Source of the DNA: Favolaschia claudopus
Lineage: Eukaryota > Basidiomycota > Agaricomycetes > Agaricales > Mycenaceae
Length of the DNA: 64,000 nucleotides
NCBI GenBank assembly: GCA_037176885.1
Contig: JAWWNJ010000151.1
Coordinates: 124,001-188,000, forward strand
Reading direction: 5' to 3'
Below the pieces are notes generated by a model. That model was not told the origin of the DNA. It made no database searches and saw nothing but the letters and a program-made list of their open reading frames with translations. The position numbers were made by a program, and so were the translations under genes. Below, piece after piece: positions 56,314 to 64,000 of this stretch (position 1 is its first letter; each line of letters starts with the position of its first letter).

Positions 56314-56850
56314 TAAGGCTCCAACCTTTTAGTTTTCGTTTGCGCCCGAGGGCAAAACAAACGGAAACGGTAATAACCGTTTAGAAAAACCTTTTTAATC
56401 GTTTAAAACGGATGTTGGGGCGGCCCGGAGCGGCATGGCTCAAACCACAGAGATCTCACTTCTCGAGATTGCAAAAGGTATCAAATAAGTTCAACGAGGT
56501 TTGAATGGACTTACAAAATGTGTACACTCATCGCTGGAGCCATGTTTCACTTGGCCAAGCAGGCATCAAGATGTCGCGCGCCGTCTCGAAGCCGAATATT
56601 CAGCCGCTCAAGGCACTGACTTGATGATCCTGATGCTCAGGATCAACGCAGGATCAATACCGGTTTCAACTTGCATGGAACGGCAGCTCACCGGATGTTT
56701 CGGCACACAGATCTGGCTGATGAAAGTAAGTAACCGTTTAATCGTTTGTTTTATTTTTGTTTACCGTTTGTCGACCTCGGCAAAACAAACGAAAAAAGAA
56801 ACGGATATAACCGTTTAAAACGTTTACACACGGAAACGGTTGGAGCCTTA
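56314..56850. mobile_element. 537-bp hAT-like MITE with 8-bp target duplication
   Basis: TAAGGCTCCAACC (56,314) mirrors GGTTGGAGCCTTA (to 56,850), and GCCCTACG is duplicated directly outside (56,306-56,313 and 56,851-56,858). Both subterminal regions are rich in ACCGTTT/AAACGG and CAAAACAAACGG motifs in both directions, likely transposase-binding repeats. Non-coding. It lies about 80 bp upstream of the CFEM gene start and so may affect its promoter. Confidence 0.9.
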
Positions 56851-56935
56851 GCCCTACGCAACAATCAAAGATCTTGGCTTCGAGCGGCATTCTTCTTGCG
56901 AGGATAATGTAGGCACAGTTTCTTTCTTTTCTCCG

Positions 56936-57582
56936 ATGCTCTTCTGCAGCAGGGTGGCATGGAACACGCTTGTTCTCTCTTTCATCCTTCGAATCGTTGC
57001 AGCGCAATCTTCGTCAAGTCCTACCCCGACTGATTCCGACGGTGTCGTCCTTCCCAGCAGCAGCGCTGGATTGGATCCTTGCATGGAAACTTGTTTTGAG
57101 GAAGCAGCCGGCGCCAACGGTTGTCCTATGTACGGCCATTCACGCTTAATTTGCTTGCGGGTCTACTTACTACGCATCCTCCGAAAGTGATGACGTGAAT
57201 TGTGTCTGCGCCTCAGCGCAGCTTCAAGCAGATCTGATTCAATGTCTCGATACTGAATGCAGCCCTTTTGCAGCACCTCAAGCGCAAGGGCTGCTGCTCC
57301 AGCTGTGCAACAAGGGTGAGCTTCTTGCTTGACCTCTCACGACGGTGTAGTAGAGCTCATAATTATAATCTCTTAGTCCGGATTGCCGCGACGGGTTCTA
57401 TAATTCCAGGGCATCTTTCTCTCTCCACCGACCTTCCAACACCTACAACGGGGTCCGGACTTCCAGCATTGCCGAAAAAGAACGGCTCGCACTCCTCAAG
57501 TCTGACACTTCGGGCCTATCTGAGTATTGCCGCCATTCTTACAGTGGGCGTTCTGGGACCGGTAGCACGGAGTCTGATCTAA
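56936..57582 (+). CDS. CFEM-domain cell-surface or secreted protein, 175 aa
   Basis: Exons 56936-57129, 57188-57315 and 57377-57582 (introns 58 and 61 bp) keep phase. Residues 1-24 form a signal peptide (NTLVLSFILRIVAAQ core). A CFEM domain follows with eight cysteines in order: DPC, ETC, NGC, VNC, VCA, IQC, TEC, QLC. A Ser/Thr-rich linker and a hydrophobic C-terminus (LRAYLSIAAILTVGVLGPVA) follow, consistent with a GPI-anchor signal or membrane helix. CFEM proteins occur only in fungi and act at the cell surface, in some species in haem/iron capture or host interaction; the exact role here is unknown. The second splice site choice (AG at 57,187) is approximate to a few bases. No defect seen. 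Confidence 0.85.
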
Positions 57583-57879
57583 CCATGTATCCGTGTCTTT
57601 GTCGTCCATTTTAGCGCATACATATGCGGGCTTCACGGTGGTCGATAAACGTATCCCAATTCAATATCTTTCGAAGCCATTCCTTATAAGGCTACTGGAT
57701 ACGATGATCAACTCGTCGTCCTGCCAAGCTTCTTGCGCCCACCATCGACACCGAGTCGTCGCCTGGGCAGCATACTGCGTCCTGTAGGCCGCGCCCATCG
57801 AATCCGATGGTTCTCATCCTTCCTTGTCCTCCTCTTTTTCGTTTCAATTTCACGCTCGGCGAGCGCTTGTTCAATTTGG

Positions 57880-58738
57880 GATGGCGTGGTTTTGGATGCG
57901 GCTCACAACTTGCTGTCTTCTCACCGTAGTCTGCGCTGCCAACGACTGGTTAGTTGGCACCCATATAGTCTACCATTTTTATCCCATGCATCGAATAATA
58001 TCGATTCAGGTCAACTCCATGTTTCCACGGAGACTGCTCGTACGATATCCCATCCTCTTCCGAGGTGTCTGGACTATTGCGAGTCGTAAGTTGATCATTC
58101 GGTCTTGTCCAGCAAAGCATAATCAACTTTGAAAAGTGGGGTGCCGCAGACGCCATTTCCGATATCACTCCCGCAGCAGGCTGGACCATTCTCGACTGCG
58201 AGAAGGGTGCTCTATCGCAGGATGTGCGCCTCGTCTGCCACGATAGTTCAGGATGCCCGCATCTTGCGCAAAGCACCGGAAGTGTCGGGAAACTTGTACG
58301 TCTTCCGGAAAGTGTATGTGTTCTGAATTGGTTATCGAATTTTCGACATTAACTACTTTCCGGTGTAGTGCGGACAGAGCGCCTTCGCGCGAGTAACGCG
58401 AGATTGGCTGCACCAGGACCAAGCACTTCCTGTCGAACTTGCTAGCAGGTTACGACGCCGCGACGGTGTCCTGCCCGAAGTCAAAGGTCTCACCCTTGAC
58501 ACGGATTTTCATTCAACAGAACTTTCCCAGTAATATTCTCTCGAGTTCTTGGTGACGAGTTGCTCATCAGTCGCATTCACGTAGGGCAGGGCCTGTGAAT
58601 TTCGCGATACATGGGCTGACATCTTCTCTTCCCGAAAGTCCCGTACCGCAACGACGCAGCCGTTTATCCCCTGCTTCCCTTCCCGTCGTACGGTACAAGA
58701 TCGTTCCGTTATTTCCGTTCTCCGACAGGCATTCCAAG
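57880..58738 (+). CDS. Spliced protein of unknown function, probably secreted
   Basis: The best-supported part joins exons to about 58,313 (NFEKWGAADAISDITPAAGW, then LDCEKGALSQDVRLVCHDSS and SVGKLVRLPES), 58,369-58,529 (CGQSAFARVTRDWLHQDQAL, RRRDGVLPEVKGLTL) and 58,585-58,738 (GPVNFAIHGLTSSLPESPVP), with introns 58314-58368 and 58530-58584, all in phase. Upstream, MRLTTCCLLTVVCAANDW near 57,894 could be a signal peptide, but the joins there are unclear. The 3' end past 58,738 is unresolved. Conserved Cys and the likely signal peptide suggest an extracellular protein. It lies 300 bp downstream of the CFEM gene in the same direction. I do not recognise a named domain. Confidence 0.45.
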
Positions 58739-59205
58739 GTGCATTCCTCGATTCATCGTTGACTTGAATCCTTTCAAACCTCGCGCTTCCTCAACAGATG
58801 AGATGGCGCGATGTGAGAGGAGGCGTTGACGATGGCGGCGAGTGGGGGAAACCCTCACCCGACAAGAGAGAACAGGCTGAACCTTTACGCGGTCCCATCA
58901 CGTTTGCGTGTCGCAATTTCATTAAAATGCGCGCGGGCGCTAAAAATCTCTGTAGTGTCTCGGAAAAACATCCATAGCGACATAGCTCTCAAAGGATATG
59001 CTATGGACTACAGGCTACAGCGCAAACCGATACATTGCAAGGTGAGATAATTGCAGCAAAAATTCTGTGTCGGGAGCGTTCAGGGGGAGGAAAGTTATTT
59101 AAGCGATTCACGATGAGAATGAAAACCTGAAGCACTGGCAAGTGCCTCGCACGGAATACACACGCTGGAGACTGGTGGGGGAGGACGCGGTCAACTTTGG
59201 AGAAT

Positions 59206-59730
59206 TCAAGAACAATTTGAGACAGTATTACGCCAAGGAAGATAATACGACATGGGTGCACCATGAAACCCATGAAACCTAGGATGAGTCGTTGTCAGCT
59301 TTACAGCGGTACGGATGAAGGCTGATGAGACGTACTGCGTTTCCCGTTTATCGAGAGCGTGTGCGCCAGTGTCCAGACGTAATTCTTCAGTGCGATGGAT
59401 CCAAAGGCCTCCACCCGTGCGGACCCTGAGGGGAGGGACCAACGTGATAGGAAGTTTGAAGTGCTGACGGAGTGAAGGGACAAGGTATGGCTCGACAAGG
59501 TATGAGTGGGTCTTGAGGATGAGTTATAGATACGAACGAGCTCAGACAGGGAGAAAGAATCCGGGAGTGGCAATAATTGTATAACAGGGAGGTTTTTGGG
59601 CAGCACTTCCCCCACAGAACAACGCCTCGGAAGTCGTATTATCGAGTTTCGGATACGGTATCGATGAAGGGCTTGCAACATCTCGTTTTTCTTCAGCGTA
59701 CGAAGAAGCCAGAATTGCAAGAAAAGAATC
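59206..59730 (-). CDS. Possible spliced gene, unrecognised
   Basis: On the minus strand MDSFLAILASSYAEEKRDVA (start 59,730) and FCGGSAAQKPPCYTI form one open piece. A second frame downstream reads HFKLPITLVPPLRVRTGGGL, HRTEELRLDTGAHALDKRET and YVSSAFIRTAVKLTT. An intron between them is plausible but not placed. No family recognised. Chance frames remain possible. Confidence 0.25.
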
Positions 59731-60031
59731 CATCTTCGCCGCAGAAGGCACAGTAACTACAAAATGAGTAAATACAGGCAATGTAAGTAAGTGCAGGAAA
59801 TGCCTTATCAGGCCGTATAAGGGCTGTCAGGTCATAAGGGCCTGCCGCGGGTCCGGCAGGACGGCTTGATGACAACAGTGGGAAAAATAAAATAAAAATA
59901 AAATAAAACAATAAATAATCACGTGATGACAAACGTGGTTTCCTTTGTTTCAACCTCATCATTGCGAACTCCCTCGAATGTTGGTTGCACATAATCCGAT
60001 TTTATCTGCTTAAGTAACGCCGACGCATAGT

Positions 60032-60411
60032 ATGGCTTTACAAGAGACTCGGAAGCAGGCAAAGCTGGACGCGTGCAAGATATTCGAGCTATATGAGCCC
60101 CTGCTTTTGGGTGTACTTTCCCCAGAGGACAATCCCGTTGACGCCAGTTGCGCAGCCTTCGCTCAGGCTTATGCGGGTAACACCGCTGCGGATATCATAG
60201 AGCTCTGCCATCAGGTGCAGAAAGTGCGGTGTGTAAGTTAATCTGGGCGCCGTCCGCAGTCATGAATCTTTAGGCGAATACTAGAGATCGCAATGCAGAG
60301 ATGCGGCAAGTTAGATTGTGGATTAAGCAATGCTCTGATAGCCACCAGCAGAGTGGCGAAGACGAAGCAGAGGCGGAATCGAGAACCGTTTTGCTGTTCG
60401 AAGCAACGTAG
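60032..60411 (+). CDS. Small putative protein, 112 aa
   Basis: Two exons, 60032-60232 and 60274-60411, with a 41-bp GT/AG intron (60233-60273), give MALQETRKQAKLDACKIFEL, then AAFAQAYAGNTAADIIELCH, and after the join RDRNAEMRQVRLWIKQCSDS and a Glu-rich end. Helical and charged, with no membrane segment. I do not recognise it. The intron is short for this window, so support is moderate. Confidence 0.4.
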
Positions 60412-60723
60412 CCAGCGGTTGTCACTTACAGCAGACATAAAGTAGCAATTCCTGTAAATAATGGCAATCACCAATTTTTTTCGCGCGCTTTCCCGAACTA
60501 GGAAGCTCCGACCAAGCTCCAACTGCGTCGGAAGGCACCTTGCTTGCTCAGTTGATTCTGTACATATCTGCATACATCAGCGAGTTTTGTCAGATGAATT
60601 GTTGAAAACCCCGAGGAGCTCTGCATATACAGCAGTGACTTGTTGTTACAAGCTTTAGCTTCCTGCCTCCGGCACGGCCGACTCGCTGCGCTCGCCGGCC
60701 TCCCACTGTGCCAACCAAGGGTC

Positions 60724-61375
60724 ACGAAATTCATGATGTTTCTCGTCATGACTTTCCGGACAAATCGTCCGGAAAGTCATAGTGATTTACCGGAAATTCA
60801 TAACAAAACATCATGACTCGGAGTCGTGTTTTCATGATGATTATGGGGCTGTTCATAATGATTTTTCATGATGTTTCATTAACAAATTCAGGGCAAAAAA
60901 TCACGAAAAGGAGGGGGCAAATAAATTGGGCTACCGGCAGCCGGAGTCAAACCCCGGACCGCCGCACTGCGGTGGCGCAGCGCAACAGGGATTATTACTC
61001 TTAGACTAATGAAGATTTTGAAGGACATGGGATTCCAGTCCATACATGTCGCTAGCGTATCTGTTCTCAAGTTGTTGGCTGAGCTATTGACTTTTTAAGC
61101 AACCGATTTTCAGTAGGCTGTAGTTGACAGACCTACTAGCATCATGTATTGGTGTAACACTGGGATGAGCACACTATGCACTCAACATCTGGTGGACTTA
61201 GCAAAAAAAAAATTGAGTAGTTGTTTCATGACGAAAATTCATGATGTTTTGTCATGAATCCATATTGTCACAAAAGCAAGGTTCTGAGCATCATGAAAGC
61301 CGTCTTGAAATTCATAACGTCGTTCATGACAAAACATCATGAAACCTGAATTTCATAACAATCTGCATGAATTTC
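60724..61375. mobile_element. CATGATG-repeat element, probable MITE
   Basis: Motifs of the form TTCATGATGTTTTGTCATGA and their reverse complements recur at both flanks: about 60,728-60,745, 60,795-60,890, 61,230-61,260 and 61,310-61,375. A perfect hairpin ATGACTTTCCGGAC/GTCCGGAAAGTCAT lies at 60,747-60,780. The pattern suggests a non-autonomous element with repeated transposase sites. Exact ends and target duplication could not be fixed. A tRNA-like segment lies inside. Confidence 0.55.
60936..61012 (-). tRNA. tRNA-like sequence with B box (pseudogene or SINE part)
   Basis: On the minus strand GGGGTTTGACTCCGG gives a B box (GGTTTGACTCC) in a short T-arm, preceded by a GC-rich stem CCGCAGTGCGG. 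The A box is weak (TTAGTCTAAGAG) and the acceptor stem does not pair. It resembles a decayed tRNA or tRNA-derived SINE captured inside the CATGATG-repeat element. Confidence 0.35.
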
Positions 61376-61520
61376 ATGATGAATACTTTGCACAGTGTCC
61401 CTCCGTTCGGTCACACAGCTTGTTGGGGCTGGCCGCCCCAAACCCCGCTCCGCTCGCGACGTCTCGTACGATCTCAACATCTCGACAAAGACCCCGTGAT
61501 TTTCTGTCGAAAGTCACGCG

Positions 61521-61820
61521 ACTGATGGCCTGGCCCTCTTTTCAAGTATAGGATAGGACAACCGGCTCGCTGTGCTCGCGTCCCTCCCTACGGCTGGTGC
61601 ACAGCTTGTCGGGGCTCCGCCCCAAACCCCGGAGTATGAATGTAATTTTTTGCTGGATTGCTTGCCCTCGGCGCCGCACTACCGCTCGCTGCACTCGCGG
61701 TGCGCGGCGCCGTCGGGAAGGTTCGTGGGAACCGGGAGCAACATCTCGACAGCCGGGGAACTTCTCCATTCCGAGGGTGATGGCAAAACGGTCCAGGTTC
61801 CCACGGTGGGTCATTGTTTT
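61521..61820. repeat. Rearranged copy of the dispersed repeat
   Basis: GATGGCCTGGCCCTCTTTTC (61,526) is the inverse of sequence at 45,530. AACTTCTCCATTCCGAGGGT followed by GGTTCCCACGGTGGGTCATT (61,758-61,817) is in the same direction as at 45,561. GC-rich GGGGCT..CGCCCCAAACCCC segments occur twice between them (61,424 and 61,612). Confidence 0.75.
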
Positions 61821-62107
61821 ACCCCACTCTTGACTTTCCGCCGCAACGTGGGCACCCGATAAGGGAGTTTGATCGCGGCAGGATCTTCGGCGATCAACTA
61901 TATTTTACTATAGATCAATGTGAGTCGTCAAGCCTTGAGGGCGTAATGTCGTGCTAAAAGAAAGGGGTCAACCAATTGCTGTGTAATATAGAGGTTTGTA
62001 GGTGGAGATAGGAGATTCGAATTGTTGAGGTGGTGGGTTCAATTCTTTCTGTTTACATTTTTTTTGCTTCACTTATACTATGACTGCCGAAGGCCAAAAA
62101 ATCACTG

Positions 62108-62212
62108 GTTAGGTGGTTAGGGTTTGCTCCCACTTTTTTGACTGCCGAAGGCCAAAACATTACTCGGTTAGTACCTGGTTAGGGTTAAGGTTTGGGTTAG
62201 TGGTTAGGGTTC
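62108..62212 (+). repeat. Degenerate TTAGGG-like tract
   Basis: GGTTAGGTGGTTAGGGTTT and GGTTAGGGTTAAGGTTTGGG, then GTTAGTGGTTAGGGTTCGGG, repeat the (T)TAGGG motif imperfectly about seven times. A flanking unit GACTGCCGAAGGCCAAAA is duplicated at 62,081 and 62,140. This fits an interstitial telomere-like sequence or a simple repeat generated from one. Confidence 0.6.
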
Positions 62213-62465
62213 GGGGGGGTGTGGGGGTGAGGAACAGAAGGATTCGCGCGAACGAGGCTTTAGAGTGCCAACCTGAGCGGCCCCGGCTTGGGGGACCCCC
62301 CGAGCGGAGCGAGGGAGGGGAGGGGACGCGAATGGTCGGTCCCCTTCGCGCAAATGAAGGACAAGGATTTGCGGATGCCGAGGTTCGCCGGAATGATTGC
62401 CATCAACACAGCTCTCATCAAATTCCCTTATCGGGTGCGCACGTTGCGGCGGAATGCGCACAAGT

Positions 62466-62555
62466 GTTTTACCCTTCCCCAAGGGGAAATCCCTCGGCCG
62501 GGAAAACGCGTTTTCGGCACCCAGAAAAGCCTCGGAATGACCGATTTTTCCAATT
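62466..62555 (+). repeat. Copy of the dispersed repeat
   Basis: CCAAGGGGAAATCCCTCGGC and CGCGTTTTCGGCACCCAGAA through GAATGACCGATTTTT match 45,631-45,702 almost base for base. Confidence 0.8.
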
Positions 62556-62569
62556 CTTATGATGACGGG

Positions 62570-64000
62570 CATTGCCCTTGCCGGAAACGGCAGCTTTGTC
62601 TCTGTTTGGTTGGCAGGGGAGCTTGGTTTCAACTTCGCAAAAGCTTCAGCGGCTTCCAACCTCATGCTATCCCTTCAACTCCACGACAGAAATTGTAGTA
62701 AATAGGCAGGAAAATAAAAGTATCATGCCGGAATTTCGATTTATTCAAAATACAGAAAATTGGTGCCATTTGAACGAAACTTACGGGTCTTTCTCAGGAC
62801 ACTGGCTCGAAACGAAAAATCCGGCATAGTAATTCTGTTGACATGCTAAATATCAACAGTTTTGCTCAGGGGAACCAGAGGATTGACGGAGATTTGAAAG
62901 GTGTGAAGGATCTCCAAGGAAGATGAGTGAACTCACTTACTAGCGAGGCTCGCAAGCTCACTGTGGGTTCAATACCACAGGGAACAGTTGGCATAGAATT
63001 ACAGTTTGATATTTAGCCCATTCGACTCTTGCGAAAGAGTCAAGGGCGACCGCCATATCAGTGTTTGTGTTAATATTAATGTAAAACATGCTTCAATTGA
63101 TTACAACGTTAAAAATTCCCTGTTTTCAGCGCCGTTTCTATGATTGTGGTAGTTCTTCTTCATGACTATCATGCGGGATTTTGTGATTTCTTCTTATGGG
63201 GTCTGCGGCAGGTTGAATTTAGCTGAAAGACACAGTTAATTTCCCTTCAACGGGGATTATTCTGGTTTTAAGGTGACCTCAAGACTCTTGGAGTCTATAA
63301 ACACATTTTTACTGCGAAGACGAAGTGTTCCGACAATGTTTTGAGACACACAGGCAGGTGGAGCTTCCGAAGTTCAACCTTGTGACGCCTGTGACATGCG
63401 TTACAACACCAAGAGTTTGAGTCCATTCCGGCTGCATTGTGAAGATTTGGAGGAAAGTCAACATGCCTAAGATAGTTGAGTACTGATAGAAAGGTGTTAG
63501 GGCATTCTTAGTAATTTTTTCAGACACATGGAGTTCGCAAAATACGCAGGTCCAAGTTGAACTGTATGTAGAAATGCATATACCCGGGGAAAGTCAGATT
63601 ATTTTGACGGAAACATGTTGGGGCAGATATTCTTAGTAATTTTCACCTTGACACAATAATCATATAATTTGTGTCCCCTGCCCCACAATTCGGATAAATC
63701 ATGGAGGCTGGGAGCCAAGCCTGGTTCAGATTCGGATAAAAAACACCGGGGACTCCTCGGACACAAGTTCCACCACTGATTACCACCGAATTGAGGCAAC
63801 TTCGAGGTCAATCAAGGACAATCTGATGAATTTTGCACCGAAGACCCATTTTCTACCTATTTCGGGGAACTTTCGGAAATCAGGGACCGGCAAGCGCACC
63901 TCAGCAAGCGAAGAACTGCATTCAAACTACATAACAAGCTTTCGCATTACTCAAAAGAGGTAGAGGGGCAGCCTAGACGCGTGAAGAGATAAATTGCGAA
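62570..64000. other. No gene recognised
   Basis: AT-rich sequence with short frames only. A loose direct repeat (TTCTTAGTAATTTT) occurs at 63,506 and 63,629. No family or paired termini seen. Confidence 0.5.

Noticed and set aside
62113..62698. Overlapping frames of 136-153 codons on both strands
   Set aside because: They are composed of telomere-like and dispersed repeat sequence.
1..64000. CRISPR arrays, bacterial operons, phage modules
   Set aside because: Spliced genes and eukaryotic transposons throughout; no regularly spaced short identical repeats.

Overview
The window looks like a transposon-dense stretch of a filamentous basidiomycete nuclear genome, most likely an agaricomycete. 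The reasons are: genes cut by many introns of about 45-60 bp with GT/AG borders, no bacterial-style operons, a secreted CFEM-domain protein, Ty1/copia, Helitron, PIF/Harbinger and small terminal-inverted-repeat (TIR) elements, and a multi-copy basidiomycete DDE protein. No rRNA, CRISPR or plasmid feature was seen. Exon joins are read by eye.

Layout. 1-3.0 kb: no gene recognised. 3.0-9.7 kb: three decayed spliced genes of unknown function (3.1-4.5 +, 4.9-5.6 +, 8.2-9.7 -) among MITEs at 5.65 and 7.3 kb. 10.0-10.8 kb: a MITE nested inside another MITE. 11.3-12.4 kb: a Helitron helicase remnant split by a TA-flanked MITE. 12.86 kb: a tRNA-like sequence. 13.2-17.6 kb: a nearly full-length but damaged copia polyprotein. 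18.9-20.0 kb: a 1.1-kb TA-flanked element. 20.4-22.0 kb: an apparently intact chromodomain protein gene. 22.2-25.5 kb: a second Helitron helicase, split by a MITE and by a 1.2-kb hAT-like element that holds two smaller foldback elements. 26.0-27.3 kb: a five-exon gene of unknown function. 28.5-33.1 kb: a third, nearly complete Helitron Rep/helicase with frameshifts and a 248-bp tandem duplication. 34.4-36.0 kb: a RecQ-like helicase fragment split by an 882-bp hAT-like element with a clear 8-bp target duplication. 36.2-40.2 kb: two divergent copia integrase fragments around a block of GA-rich modules with hairpins. 40.4-41.3 kb: a DDE-type transposase-like gene remnant. 44.8-45.5 kb: another TA-flanked element. 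46.36-50.82 kb: a 4.46-kb PIF/Harbinger-like transposon that looks structurally complete, with long TIRs, an open three-exon DDE nuclease gene and a convergent four-exon Myb/SANT-like partner gene. 51-53 kb: a kinase-like pseudogene with a C-terminal membrane helix, then a KH-domain, proline-rich ORF. 54.1-54.8 kb: four units of a 169-bp degenerate tandem repeat. 55.1-55.7 kb: a gag-like remnant. 56.3-56.85 kb: a hAT-like MITE with 8-bp TSDs. 56.9-60.4 kb: a more gene-like area with an intact CFEM gene, a spliced secreted-type protein, and smaller putative genes. 60.7-62.6 kb: repeats, a second tRNA-like sequence, and degenerate TTAGGG-like tracts. The last 1.4 kb shows nothing recognisable.

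Overall the interval reads as a sink for elements where insertions pile up on earlier insertions. The Harbinger-like element is the best candidate for recent activity. The chromodomain, CFEM and 26-kb genes are the best candidates for functional host genes.
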